DNA of 64,000 bases from Faucicola osloensis_C (GCA_019353055.1 JABAHL010000003.1:1-64000), one strand, 5' to 3'. Numbered from the stretch's first letter, positions 7,432 to 16,929 are shown. Notes: generated from the sequence alone by a model not told the origin. Program-made: numbers and translations.

Positions 7432-9534
7432 TTATAGCTGTAACTCACTGATATCTGCAACCGTTAAAAATAACCCACGCACTTTTTTTAGCAAAGCCAA
7501 TCGATTGGCTTTAAGATTAGCATCTTCACTATTCACCATCACCTGCTCAAAGAAGTCATCCAATGGCTGCTGCAGTGTGGCTAGCGATTGTAAAATCTGG
7601 GTGTAGTTGGCATTGTCAGTGTGTTGGTGAGGCTCAATACTTTGCGCTGCAGTTTGCACCGCTTGAGACAATGCTTTTTCGGCAGGTTCTTGTAAATAAG
7701 CCGTTTGTACTTGGGTTGCAATCTCACCCTCAACCTTAGCTAAAATATTGGCAACGCGTTTATTGGCCTCGGCAAGTTGTTTGGCGGGTGGCAAATCACG
7801 GAAAGCTTGGACGGCTTTGATACGATGGTCAAAATCCATTGGCACTTGCGGTTGTAGTGCCTGTACCGCCATAATTGTATCAACGCTCACGCCTTGGTCT
7901 TCATACATAGCACGGTAGCGTGAATTGATAAACTCCATCACTTGTTTGAAGGTTTTTGGTAAGTCGTCAATTTTGCCTACATAACCCAATAAAGCTTGCT
8001 CAAGCAATACTACCAGATTTAGTGGCAGTTGTTTCTCAATCAAGATACGCAGTACCCCAATCGCCGCACGGCGCAGACTAAACGGGTCTTTTGAACCCGT
8101 TGGCGCTTGGTCAATGCCAAAAATACCGACCAGTGTATCCAAACGGTCTGCTAATGCCAGTGCTGTTCCAATATTGGTCGCCGGTAGCTTATCGCCGCTA
8201 AATTTTGGCAGATATTGCTCTTCAATTGCGGCCGCCACCGCTTCTGGCTCTTGGTTTAAACGCGCATAGTAAGTCCCTGCCACGCCTTGCAATTCTGGAA
8301 ACTCACCCACCAAGGTACTGGCAAGGTCTGCTTTTGACAGTAAGCCTGCCCGTGCCGTTTGCTCAACGTCTTCGCCAATTTGGGCAGCAATAAAGGCAGC
8401 TAGCTTGGCAATACGCTCAGATTTTTCCCAAATTGTCCCTAACTTATCTTGGAATACGCGGGTTTTGAGATTTTCAGTCAGCGCAAACAATGGCTGTTTT
8501 TGGTCTTGTAAAAAGAAGAACTCAGCATCGGCAAGGCGTGGACGTACCACTTTTTCGTTACCGGCAATCACTTGCGCTTTATCTTTACTGTCAATGTTAC
8601 TGATAAAGATAAAATAAGGCTGTAATTTACCTTGGCTGTCAGTCAAACAAAAATATTTTTGATCCGCCTGCATGGTACTAATCAAGGCTTCTTGCGGCAC
8701 TTGTAAAAATCGTGGTTCAAAGCTTGCGCGTAGCGCTACTGGGTAATCGACCAGCGCAGTGACCTCATCAAGCAAATCTTGCGGTACGATAGCAGTCGCC
8801 CCTACTTCATCGGCAAGCTGTTGGACTTGCGCTTTAATCTGTTGTTGGCGTTTGTCAAAATCAGCGATGACGTGCGCCTCGGCAAGGTTTTGCTCATAGC
8901 TGTCCGCCGTGTCAATTCTAACCTTATCAGGATGATGGAAACGATGTCCAAGACTATAACGACCCAGTTCAACGCCCTGCGACCCTGTCTCACCTGACGT
9001 TAATCCTTGAATCGTCGCTGGCAGCACTTGGTCGTCTTTGAGTAGCACTAACCATTTGACAGGGCGAACAAACTCAGAACGCTCTGCGCCACTGCGCATG
9101 CGTTTGGCAATCGGCAACTCATCTAAGGCTTTTTGAAAAATACTCGGCAGTAACTCAGCCACAGGCTGACCGATGACATTCATTTCATAGCCGATATAAT
9201 CGCCTTTCTCACCCTTGATAGTAATTAAATCCTTGACGTCAATACCCAAGCCTTGGGCAAATCCTTGTGCCGCTTTGGTTGGGTTACCGTCCTTGTCATA
9301 GGCAGCTTTGACTGCGGGACCGCGTTTTTGTTCGATTTTATCGGGCTGTTTTTCACTAATTCCTTGAATCTGCAAGGCAAGGCGACGCGGGGCGGCAAAG
9401 CTTTTAATGGTATCAAAGCGAATATTGGCATCTTTTAGCGATTGGGTGACGTGGTCGTTAAGTGCATCGCGCAATGTTTTTAGATTTTTTGGGGGCAATT
9501 CTTCGGTGCCAAGTTCAAATAAAATAGTAGACAT
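7432..9534 (-). CDS. glyS: Glycyl-tRNA synthetase beta subunit
   Basis: Large subunit of the bacterial-type alpha2beta2 glycyl-tRNA synthetase, which charges tRNA-Gly. The 700-residue protein starts MSTILFELGTEELPP, the standard N-terminus, and ends with the anticodon-binding region (MVNSEDANLKANRLALL). The reading frame is open for another 25 codons upstream, but that stretch holds the terminator of the preceding gene, and AAGG precedes the ATG at 9534, so the shorter start is chosen. Unusually, its partner glyQ is not adjacent: a TauE/SafE gene with its own terminator lies between. Confidence 0.95.
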   Translation of the reverse strand: MSTILFELGTEELPPKNLKTLRDALNDHVTQSLKDANIRFDTIKSFAAPRRLALQIQGISEKQPDKIEQKRGPAVKAAYDKDGNPTKAAQGFAQGLGIDVKDLITIKGEKGDYIGYEMNVIGQPVAELLPSIFQKALDELPIAKRMRSGAERSEFVRPVKWLVLLKDDQVLPATIQGLTSGETGSQGVELGRYSLGHRFHHPDKVRIDTADSYEQNLAEAHVIADFDKRQQQIKAQVQQLADEVGATAIVPQDLLDEVTALVDYPVALRASFEPRFLQVPQEALISTMQADQKYFCLTDSQGKLQPYFIFISNIDSKDKAQVIAGNEKVVRPRLADAEFFFLQDQKQPLFALTENLKTRVFQDKLGTIWEKSERIAKLAAFIAAQIGEDVEQTARAGLLSKADLASTLVGEFPELQGVAGTYYARLNQEPEAVAAAIEEQYLPKFSGDKLPATNIGTALALADRLDTLVGIFGIDQAPTGSKDPFSLRRAAIGVLRILIEKQLPLNLVVLLEQALLGYVGKIDDLPKTFKQVMEFINSRYRAMYEDQGVSVDTIMAVQALQPQVPMDFDHRIKAVQAFRDLPPAKQLAEANKRVANILAKVEGEIATQVQTAYLQEPAEKALSQAVQTAAQSIEPHQHTDNANYTQILQSLATLQQPLDDFFEQVMVNSEDANLKANRLALLKKVRGLFLTVADISELQL

Positions 9535-9594
9535 GCTAAAGCCTTGTTGATTCAAATAAGGTAAATATAAGCGATTATAGCAGAAATTTAAGCC

Positions 9595-9618
9595 ATAAAA
9601 ATGCCCCATCAGCGGGGC
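9595..9618 (-). terminator. Terminator of the TauE/SafE gene
   Basis: GCCCC (9603-9607) pairs with GGGGC (9614-9618) and, read on the minus strand, is followed by ATTTTTATGG. Short but GC-rich stem. Confidence 0.7.
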
Positions 9619-9656
9619 AAATCAAGAAAACCGTCAGCGCAAAACCAAAATTAAAC

Positions 9657-10526
9657 TTATTGGCTGGCGCTTGATGAAGTCGTTACAGCGGTTGTAGCGA
9701 CTGGCGTATTGGCCGCCGCTTTTGGTTTGGCTTTGGCAGGATTGACCACAAAGTTAATCCCTAACAACAACAGCGTCACCCCTAAAATCGGGCGCAATTT
9801 TTTCTCAGGCAGTTTACTGCTCAATAATGTGCCTACAATAATGGCAGGAATAGCGCCAATGAGCAAAAAGGTCAGCATGTGAAAATCCACACTGCCTGAC
9901 AGCAAATGTCCGAGACCTGCGACCAAGGTTAATAGCACCGCATGTACCACATCCGAGCCGATGATGCGAATGAGGGGCAATTGGGGAAAAATCAGCACCA
10001 GCGCCATGACGCCAAATGCCCCTGCCCCAACCGACGATAAGGTCACTACTACCCCGAGCAATATGCCCATCAGCACCAATTTATATTTGGGGATTTGGGA
10101 GGTGAGGCTGTCAGTTTGGTCAGTTTTGCGGTATTTGTCAAAAAACGCTTCGATACGGTTGCGAAAAATCAGCGAAATCCCGGTAATGGTCAACATCACG
10201 CCCAATATCAAGGTCATGATTAGTTTGATGGCGTTGATATTACCCAAGTAAGTAGCGACGAGATAATTGGTGACAATAGAGGCTGGAATACTACCAATCG
10301 CTAGCCATAGCACGATTGGCCAAACGACATTTGATTTTTTAAAATGTACGACACCACCAAAAAACTTGGAAATAGCGGCGTATAGCAAATCGGTGCCGAC
10401 AGCAATATGCGGCTCTACTTTTAGCAGTAAAATCAAAATCGGCGTCATCAGTGACCCACCGCCCACGCCGGTCACACCTACGCAGAATCCGACAAAAATA
10501 CCCGCTAAAATAAAATAAAGTTCCAC
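9657..10526 (-). CDS. TauE/SafE-family sulfite/anion exporter permease
   Basis: Integral inner-membrane protein of 289 residues with about eight hydrophobic segments. The N-terminal GVTGVGGGSLMTPILIL and the second-half GVVVTLSSVGAGAFGV are the paired signatures of the TauE/SafE family (Pfam PF01925), whose members move sulfite, sulfoacetate or related anions. The substrate cannot be read from the sequence. The last 25 residues form an Ala/Thr/Ser-rich tail. It sits between glyQ and glyS, flanked by terminators on both sides, so it is an independent unit inserted between two genes that are usually adjacent. Confidence 0.85.
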   Translation of the reverse strand: MELYFILAGIFVGFCVGVTGVGGGSLMTPILILLLKVEPHIAVGTDLLYAAISKFFGGVVHFKKSNVVWPIVLWLAIGSIPASIVTNYLVATYLGNINAIKLIMTLILGVMLTITGISLIFRNRIEAFFDKYRKTDQTDSLTSQIPKYKLVLMGILLGVVVTLSSVGAGAFGVMALVLIFPQLPLIRIIGSDVVHAVLLTLVAGLGHLLSGSVDFHMLTFLLIGAIPAIIVGTLLSSKLPEKKLRPILGVTLLLLGINFVVNPAKAKPKAAANTPVATTAVTTSSSASQ

Positions 10527-10691
10527 TCACCGCCCCTTGTTACCTGGCTTACTTGCTGCGGCTATTGTAGTAGAATAGCGCCCCGTTGCCCTGTGGCGAT
10601 TTTTGATATAAATATGCGAGATTAGAATATTCTGATAATTTGATATTTTTTATTAGCGTTGACAGCAAAATAAGCAATAAAATAAGGCAAG

Positions 10692-10730
10692 AAAAAAGGC
10701 AATAGAAACTATCTATCTATTGCCCTTTTT
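10692..10730 (-). terminator. Terminator of glyQ
   Basis: On the minus strand AAAAAGGGCAATAGA pairs with TCTATTGCCTTTTTT around a short loop, with the T run included. It isolates glyQ from the TauE/SafE gene. Confidence 0.9.
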
Positions 10731-10804
10731 AATTTGACCGTCTTAAGAAATTTTTTTCGTCGATGTGACAGAAGCTATTGTGATGTATCCGCTTCTTTCA
10801 TCTG

Positions 10805-11743
10805 TTATTTTGAAATAGCTTCTTTTGGTAGATATTTTTCTAACGCATCAGCTTTATGTGCGTCATCCGCCAATGGGAAGCCCAATTTGGCACGCGTTTC
10901 TACATAGCTTTGTGCTACCTTACGCGCCAATGTACGCACACGCAAGATAAAGCGCTGACGCTCTGTCACCGAAATCGCCCCACGCGCATCCAACAAGTTA
11001 AAAGTATGTGACGCTTTGAGCACCATTTCATACGCAGGCAGTGGCAGATTAAGACCGACCAATTTGTCGGCTTGGCTTTCATAAAAATCAAACAACTCAA
11101 ACATTTTTGCCACATCGGCATGTTCAAAGTTGTAGGTCGATTGTTCTACTTCATTTTGGTGGAATACATCGCCATAAGTGACACGACCAAATTCGCCATC
11201 CGTCCATACCAAGTCATACACACTGTCCACGCCTTGGATATACATGGCAAGGCGCTCAAGACCGTACGTGATTTCTCCTGTCACTGGGAAACACTCAATA
11301 CCACCGACTTGCTGGAAGTAAGTAAACTGGGTAACTTCCATGCCATTGAGCCAGACTTCCCAACCAAGTCCCCATGCGCCAAGCGTTGGTGATTCCCAGT
11401 TGTCTTCTACAAAGCGTACATCATGCGTTAAGGTATCAATACCAATCGCTTTGAGTGACCCCAAGTACAACTCTTGAATATCAGGTGGATTGGGTTTGAG
11501 TACTACTTGGAACTGATAATAATGTTGTAAACGGTTTGGGTTGTCGCCATAGCGACCATCCGTGGGACGGCGTGATGGTTGTACATAGGCGGCATGCCAA
11601 CGCTCTGGACCCAATGCTCGTAAGAAAGTGGCGGTATGAAACGTGCCTGCACCCATTTCCATATCGTAAGGCTGTAACACCACACAGCCTTTTTCTGCCC
11701 AATAATTTTGCAAAGTTAAAATCAATTGTTGAAACGTCATCAT
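10805..11743 (-). CDS. glyQ: Glycyl-tRNA synthetase alpha subunit
   Basis: Catalytic (class II) subunit of the tetrameric glycyl-tRNA synthetase. It begins MMTFQQLILTLQNYWAEKGC and has the highly conserved PYDMEMGAGTFHTATFLRALGPE and YVQPSRRPTDGRYG blocks. The frame is open further up to a GTG at 11806, but the family N-terminus points to one of two adjacent ATGs (11743 or 11740); neither has a strong ribosome site. The C-terminal 30 residues are a normal variable tail. Separated from glyS by the TauE/SafE gene. Confidence 0.95.
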   Translation of the reverse strand: MMTFQQLILTLQNYWAEKGCVVLQPYDMEMGAGTFHTATFLRALGPERWHAAYVQPSRRPTDGRYGDNPNRLQHYYQFQVVLKPNPPDIQELYLGSLKAIGIDTLTHDVRFVEDNWESPTLGAWGLGWEVWLNGMEVTQFTYFQQVGGIECFPVTGEITYGLERLAMYIQGVDSVYDLVWTDGEFGRVTYGDVFHQNEVEQSTYNFEHADVAKMFELFDFYESQADKLVGLNLPLPAYEMVLKASHTFNLLDARGAISVTERQRFILRVRTLARKVAQSYVETRAKLGFPLADDAHKADALEKYLPKEAISK

Positions 11744-12323
11744 ACGAGAATTACCACTATATAGTCGGTGATTAGGCAAACCGTGTTTATCAAAATAGTT
11801 ATCCACGTGATTTTGATAAAGCGTCAGTTTTTTTAATTAATCACATTAAAAATTTAAATTTTTTTGCGTCGCAAATAGCACTTAAAATAGGCGGTACAAT
11901 TACCGAACGATATTTTTACTTAAAACGCCCAAAATAGCAAACTTATCCAATTTTTTAGCTAGATATATAGCCATGATTATTGCGCAAATTAATGGGTGAG
12001 CAATACTACAAAGCATTAAAACAATATACATTTCGCGACAAATCAGTTACCGCATTTTAGCACTTTTTTACTAGATTTACGAAAATTCCTGTTACTCTTG
12101 ATCAAGTGATTTCGACGATTGATTGTCACCTTTTTTTATATGGTTTTAGCCTTTTTAATCGCTTTTTTTAAGATAAATCAGCCAAATTTGATACGTCATC
12201 CATTGTCGTTTTAGTTGGGTTTTGACTTTTAATTTTCATCTTTTACCGCCATAATACCCTATACAAGCTTTTACTTTATTTATTTTAAGTATTTGTTTTT
12301 AATAACTTTTCATGAGGTCAACC
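11744..12323. other. Divergent intergenic region upstream of glyQ and a small membrane protein gene
   Basis: About 580 AT-rich bases with no ORF, no repeat and no hairpin terminator that I can support. It must contain the promoters of glyQ (minus) and of the gene at 12324 (plus), but I see no clear consensus pair. No T-box motif is evident upstream of glyQ. Confidence 0.4.
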
Positions 12324-12758
12324 ATGCTTATTTCGGCAAGTCTATTATTAGCTGCTACGTCGTTAACTTCTAACTGGTTGTTTTTAATCGTTCTAGTGAC
12401 TGTCGGTATGCTAGCGATTGCGTTTACCCCTTATCGTTTTGTATTGGGCTATTTTATGTTGGGTATGGTGTACTGGATTTCGGTGGAAGGGCTGCATTGG
12501 GCAGTTATCACGTTGTCATCATTGACTGGTACGGATGCGTATGTGGCGGCCATTGGCTTATCGATGATTCCCATTGTGATAGCGTTAAATGGAAAACCTA
12601 AGTTTAACAAAGCAGCGAGTCAAGCTAGTACCAACCAAGCTATGTTAAAAAGTAGTGTCCAAATGAGCGCCGGTCACCGTCCTGTGGTATTAGAAAAAGA
12701 TACCGATTTTCATCAAAACTTTGTTCGTCATGCCTCTGTGTTTGACTCAAAACACTAA
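12324..12758 (+). CDS. Small membrane protein of unknown function
   Basis: Not recognised. The 144-residue protein is hydrophobic over its first 90 residues, with about three membrane-spanning segments (approximately 1-35, 40-58 and 72-92), followed by a polar 50-residue tail with a basic stretch and Ser/Gln-rich sequence. An ATG twelve bases upstream is possible, but the ATG at 12324 has GAGG at proper spacing, so it is preferred. It stands alone between glyQ and the SCP2 gene and has its own terminator. Confidence 0.65.
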   Translation: MLISASLLLAATSLTSNWLFLIVLVTVGMLAIAFTPYRFVLGYFMLGMVYWISVEGLHWAVITLSSLTGTDAYVAAIGLSMIPIVIALNGKPKFNKAASQASTNQAMLKSSVQMSAGHRPVVLEKDTDFHQNFVRHASVFDSKH

Positions 12759-12803
12759 TAACAACCCTATCCCCTTATTGCTAATTTAATAGCTACTTAA
12801 TTT

Positions 12804-12828
12804 AACCCATCATGTTGATGGGTTTTTT
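12804..12828 (+). terminator. Terminator of the small membrane protein gene
   Basis: Perfect 9-bp stem AACCCATCA (12804-12812) / TGATGGGTT (12816-12824), loop of three, T run. Confidence 0.9.
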
Positions 12829-13103
12829 ATGCGCTTTAGCTTGATAAAAGGTAAGAGGTTCGCTGTATAATGCTCCTTAAATACACAAATCAAACGCTTT
12901 GATTACAAAAAATGATACTGGTATGTTAAACATTACTGTAACTTGGCATCGATGACCTTATAATATAGTGTATAACAAAGCTATTAAATCTTGTGTAATA
13001 GCGAATTATAATTGCTTTGAAATGAGTGACTTAAGTATGGTCACTTATTTAAAGACCTTGCGCATTGCAATATCTATAAAATCTATAATTTTGGAGGACA
13101 CGT
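12829..13103 (+). promoter_or_regulatory. Upstream region of the SCP2 gene with candidate -10 boxes
   Basis: Two TATAAT boxes occur on the plus strand at 12959-12964 and 13007-13012, within an AT-rich leader that ends in the strong ribosome site GGAGG. Neither has a good -35 box, so which one is used is not determined. Confidence 0.4.
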
Positions 13104-14504
13104 ATGTTATCTCAATTAACCCAAATCAAATCAGATCCCCTTGACGTATTATTGTTTGCCGTTGGTTTGCGTTTAACCCAACTTGCCAAAACAGGCGATG
13201 ACAAATTTAAAGGCTTATTAGAAAACCGTAATTTTACTATTCAACTCGGCAGCGACGCGGAACAAACGTCACGTTACTACCAAATCAATAACGGTACTTT
13301 TAGCCAACATGCAGGTCCAGCCAAAGAGCCAACGTTGACGATTACCTTTAAAGACTCAATGACGGGTGTGAAATTGCTCACTAAAGGTGAAGCGACGGCA
13401 TTTATGACGGGCATCCAAAATGGCGATTTAAAAATGTCTGGTGATTATTCACTGCTGATGTGGTTTAACCAAATCGCAAAATTTATTGTGCCAAAAGTAC
13501 CTGAGCCACTTAAACCTGTGGTTGAACAAGCAAAACCCTTGATTGAGAAAGCCACACCTTTTGCCAAAGAACTTTGCAGCAAAGCTATGGCAATGATTGG
13601 GGGCGCGAGCGCAGGTAAAGCATCTGGCAGCAGCAAATACTTTAATGAATCAAACACCAAAGACGTTAATGCTGACAGCGAGACACAAGCAAGCAAATTA
13701 GAGATCCTTAAGGCGAAAGCGGCTGAAATCAAAGATGACGCGGTGGAAAAATTTGATGAGCTAAAAACCGAAGCCAAAGAAAAAATCGATGCACTTAAAG
13801 AAGATGCGAGCGAAAAATTAGCGGATATTAAAGACACTGCTAATGAAAAAATTGGCGAAACCAAAGAAAAATTGGATGAGGTTAAAGCACAAGCGGCTGA
13901 TAAAATTGACGAAGCTAAAGAAACTGCTACTGAAAATCTTGATGAAGCAAAAGCAGCCAAAGATGATAAACTTGCGGATGCTAAAACCAAGCTTGAAGAC
14001 GTCAAAGACCAAGCGGCTGAAAAGTTAGCCGATGTTAAAAGCTTGGCGGGTGAAAAACTAGACGATGCTAAATCAAAGGTTGATGCGTTAAAAACCCAAG
14101 CCGATGACAAACTAGATGCATTAAACGATGAAGCCAAAGAAAAAGTCAGCGAGGCAAAAGATAAAGTCGAACAAGCTAAGCAAAAGCTGACCGACGAAAC
14201 GGCGAGTGATTCTGATGCATCCGATAATAAAGCCATCGAAGAGAAGTATGCAGCAGCTGAAGATACTACTAACGCTAAAGATAGCAATGCAGATGATGAT
14301 AGTATCCGTCCTGACAACGTGTTTGCCAAATCAGCGGATAATGACAACTTAACGCCTGCGCTGCGTAAATCGGCTGAAATTGAGGCAAAGCATGCGTCTG
14401 ATGAGGTCATCGCTGATAATGTCAAAACAAGCGCAGTCACTGATGATAAATCACCCATCACCAATATTTCAATCACTCGTGGTGATAGTTCTCAAGACAA
14501 ATAA
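13104..14504 (+). CDS. SCP2 sterol-binding domain protein with long LEA/apolipoprotein-like repeat tail
   Basis: Residues 1 to about 130 look like an SCP2 sterol-carrier/lipid-binding domain (YYQINNGTF, PTLTITFKDS, LKMSGDYSLLMWF). Residues about 195-380 are an almost pure Lys/Glu/Asp/Ala region in 11-residue-type repeats (AAEKLADVKSLAGEKLDD and relatives), as in group 3 LEA proteins and apolipoproteins, predicting a long amphipathic helix. The last 85 residues are acidic and low-complexity. No signal peptide is seen, so it should be cytoplasmic, perhaps at the membrane surface. The start has a perfect GGAGG. A related solitary SCP2 domain (UbiJ) supports ubiquinone synthesis, but the tail here makes that role uncertain. 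Confidence 0.75.
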   Translation: MLSQLTQIKSDPLDVLLFAVGLRLTQLAKTGDDKFKGLLENRNFTIQLGSDAEQTSRYYQINNGTFSQHAGPAKEPTLTITFKDSMTGVKLLTKGEATAFMTGIQNGDLKMSGDYSLLMWFNQIAKFIVPKVPEPLKPVVEQAKPLIEKATPFAKELCSKAMAMIGGASAGKASGSSKYFNESNTKDVNADSETQASKLEILKAKAAEIKDDAVEKFDELKTEAKEKIDALKEDASEKLADIKDTANEKIGETKEKLDEVKAQAADKIDEAKETATENLDEAKAAKDDKLADAKTKLEDVKDQAAEKLADVKSLAGEKLDDAKSKVDALKTQADDKLDALNDEAKEKVSEAKDKVEQAKQKLTDETASDSDASDNKAIEEKYAAAEDTTNAKDSNADDDSIRPDNVFAKSADNDNLTPALRKSAEIEAKHASDEVIADNVKTSAVTDDKSPITNISITRGDSSQDK

Positions 14505-14523
14505 GCCATTGTCATTAAATTAT

Positions 14524-14557
14524 AAAAAACAATCACTTTAGGTGGTTGTTTTTTTTT
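14524..14557 (+). terminator. Terminator of the SCP2 gene
   Basis: AACAATCAC pairs with GTGGTTGTT and is followed by a run of eight T. It lies inside the open frame upstream of bioB, which argues for the shorter bioB start. Confidence 0.9.
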
Positions 14558-14616
14558 GGTATGATGAGACACCTTTTATCATTTTTAGCTTTGTTTTAAT
14601 TAGGATTATAGCTGTC

Positions 14617-15687
14617 ATGGCAGACTTATTAGCAATTCAACAATCAGAGCAACCGATTGGCACCACATTGACCCCCCAAAGCCGCCCAACTCGCGAGCAA
14701 ATCCAAGCTTGGTTTGAATTACCTTTAATGGATTTACTGTTGCTCGCGCAAAACAAACTTCGCGAACACTTTCCACCCAATGCGGTACAAATCAGTACCC
14801 TGCTATCAATAAAAACAGGCAATTGTCCTGAAGATTGCGGCTATTGCTCACAGTCAGGACACCATAGCACCGACTTACAACCTGAAAAGAAAATCGAAGT
14901 ACAAAAAGCGATTATCGAGGCCAAAAAAGCCAAAGCCGCTGGCTCTAGCCGTTTTTGTATGGGTGCGGCATGGAAGCACCCAAACGATAGAGATATGCCC
15001 TATGTGGTTGAGCTGATTAAAGAAGTCAAAGCATTAGGCTTAGAAACCTGCATGACGCTTGGCATGTTATCGGGTAACCAAGCGCAAGTACTTGCTGAAG
15101 CGGGACTGGATTACTATAACCATAACCTTGATACCTCACGCGAGTACTATAACCATATCGTCTCCACCCGTAGTTATGATGACCGTCTAACTACCCTTGA
15201 CCATGTGCGTCAAGCAGGCATAAATATTTGCTCAGGTGGTATCATCGGTATGGGTGAAAGTCGTGATGACCGCATCAACCTGCTGACAGAACTGGCTAAT
15301 TTGCCAAAACCCCCTGAATCAGTACCAATCAATATGCTAGTACCCATTGAAGGCACGCCGATTGCAGATCAGCTGCAAGGCACGCGCTTGCCTGTGCTTG
15401 AGTGGATTCGTACCATTGCTGTCACGCGCCTTGCTTGCCCAACCAGCTATGTGCGTATTGCCGCAGGTCGTGAAGGCTTAACCGATGCCGAGCAAGCCAT
15501 GTTGTTTATGGCAGGTGCCAATTCTTTCTTTTATGGGAATCGTTTATTGACCACCGATAATGCTACCACCAATCATGATGATCAGTTGATTGCCGATTTA
15601 GGGTTGACGGTTGAACAAGCCGAGCCTAGACAAATTCCGGTGACCAATGCGATGAATGGTCGCATCGGGAGTTTGGCTGTCGTTTGA
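14617..15687 (+). CDS. bioB: Biotin synthase
   Basis: Radical SAM enzyme that inserts sulfur into dethiobiotin, the last step of biotin synthesis. The 356-residue protein shows the cluster-binding CPEDCGYCSQSG motif, GAAWKHPNDRDM, YNHNLDTSREYY and the biotin synthase GGIIGMGES block. The frame is open 25 codons further upstream, but that stretch includes the terminator of the previous gene; the ATG at 14617 follows TTAGGA at somewhat long spacing. It is followed by its own terminator before bioF. bioA, bioC and bioD are not in the window. Confidence 0.96.
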   Translation: MADLLAIQQSEQPIGTTLTPQSRPTREQIQAWFELPLMDLLLLAQNKLREHFPPNAVQISTLLSIKTGNCPEDCGYCSQSGHHSTDLQPEKKIEVQKAIIEAKKAKAAGSSRFCMGAAWKHPNDRDMPYVVELIKEVKALGLETCMTLGMLSGNQAQVLAEAGLDYYNHNLDTSREYYNHIVSTRSYDDRLTTLDHVRQAGINICSGGIIGMGESRDDRINLLTELANLPKPPESVPINMLVPIEGTPIADQLQGTRLPVLEWIRTIAVTRLACPTSYVRIAAGREGLTDAEQAMLFMAGANSFFYGNRLLTTDNATTNHDDQLIADLGLTVEQAEPRQIPVTNAMNGRIGSLAVV

Positions 15688-15697
15688 TATGCCAAGA

Positions 15698-15722
15698 AAC
15701 CGCCGAAGAGGCGGTTTTTTCT
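15698..15722 (+). terminator. Terminator between bioB and bioF
   Basis: AACCGCC (15698-15704) / GGCGGTT (15710-15716) with a five-base loop and T run. It lies in the 72-base gap, so bioF is either read through or has its own promoter. Confidence 0.85.
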
Positions 15723-15759
15723 TAGATGCCTTAACGATGCTTTAACAGAGTTCAACAGT

Positions 15760-16911
15760 ATGTTAGCCAATTTTGCCCTTCAATCAGCGCTTGATGAACA
15801 GCGCCAAAAAGATCTGTATCGTCAACTGACGCCCATTAGTCAAGGCGTCACGCCCACCATTGACATAGATGGCAAAACCTACGTCAACTTTGCCAGCAAC
15901 GATTATTTGGGACTTGCCACCGACCCGCAACTCATACAAGCGTTTAGCCAAGCTGCAAAAACTATTCAGCAAGTCGGTAGTGGCGCGTCGCACCTGATTA
16001 CGGGGCATACGCTTTGGCATGAACAGTTGGATACCACCCTTGCCCAAGTGGCAGGCTATGAACGGGCATTGACTTTTAGCACAGGGTATATGGCAAATGT
16101 CGGTGTGATTCAAGCGTTGTGTGGTAAAGACAGTGTGATTTTCAGTGATAAGCTCAATCATGCCTCCATTGTCGATGGGGCAATCCTTAGCCGTGCCAAA
16201 GTCATGCGTTTTGGACATCGCAACTATAGTCAATTAGAGCAGCTGCTTTCACAAAGTAGCGCTAAGCAAAAGCTAATTGTAACGGATCATATTTTTAGTA
16301 TGGATGGTACCATTGCAGATTTGGCTGCGCTGCATACGTTAGCGGTTCGCTATGAATGCGCCTTGATGGTAGATGATGCCCACGGTTTTGGTTTGCCCTA
16401 TCAGGCTTATAAAAAAGCCCAACCGCAAGCGGATATCTATATCGGCACCTTTGGTAAAGCGATAGGTACCAATGGCGCATTTGTCGCAGGTTCGAGTGAG
16501 TTGATTGACTATGTGACCAATTTTGCCCGTTCATTTATTTATACCACGGCGATGCCCCCTGTGCTTGCCAGCGTGACTAAAACTAGCATAGCCATGTCGC
16601 ACATCAATACTTTGCGCAGCAATCAATTACTTGCCAATATCAAACAGCTCAGTCAAGGGCTATTGCAGCAAGATTGGCAAGTAGGTATTGATAATCAAAT
16701 ACCGACCACAGCCATTATTCCTGTGGTCATTGGCAATAATGACAGAACCCTGCAGCTCGCCAACGCGTTAAAATCTCGCGGTTTTTGGGTCTCGGCAATC
16801 CGCCCACCCACGGTGCCTGTAGGCACAGCACGGCTACGATTTTGCGTAAGCGCTCGTCATAGTGAACAACAAATCTCGGATTTACTTGCTGTCATGCAAA
16901 CTTTAAAATAA
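15760..16911 (+). CDS. bioF: 8-amino-7-oxononanoate synthase
   Basis: PLP-dependent alpha-oxoamine synthase that joins pimeloyl-thioester and alanine in the first committed ring-forming step of biotin synthesis. The 383-residue protein has NFASNDYLGLA, GSGASHLITGH, VDDAHGFG and the PLP lysine in GTFGKAIGTNGAF. C-terminal RPPTVPVGTARLRFCVSARH is typical for the family. Follows bioB after a terminator; no strong ribosome site is seen before the ATG. Confidence 0.95.
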   Translation: MLANFALQSALDEQRQKDLYRQLTPISQGVTPTIDIDGKTYVNFASNDYLGLATDPQLIQAFSQAAKTIQQVGSGASHLITGHTLWHEQLDTTLAQVAGYERALTFSTGYMANVGVIQALCGKDSVIFSDKLNHASIVDGAILSRAKVMRFGHRNYSQLEQLLSQSSAKQKLIVTDHIFSMDGTIADLAALHTLAVRYECALMVDDAHGFGLPYQAYKKAQPQADIYIGTFGKAIGTNGAFVAGSSELIDYVTNFARSFIYTTAMPPVLASVTKTSIAMSHINTLRSNQLLANIKQLSQGLLQQDWQVGIDNQIPTTAIIPVVIGNNDRTLQLANALKSRGFWVSAIRPPTVPVGTARLRFCVSARHSEQQISDLLAVMQTLK

Positions 16912-16929
16912 CGGCTATTTGCAAACTTT

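Noticed and set aside
10805..11806. glyQ starting at the upstream GTG
   Set aside because: The extra 21 residues do not resemble the conserved GlyQ N-terminus, which begins at the MMTFQQL pair.
13445..14476. Long antisense ORF of 343 codons opposite the SCP2/LEA gene
   Set aside because: Its Ser/Ala/Leu-rich sequence is the mirror of the Lys/Glu/Ala repeat on the sense strand; it has no ribosome site and no independent domain.
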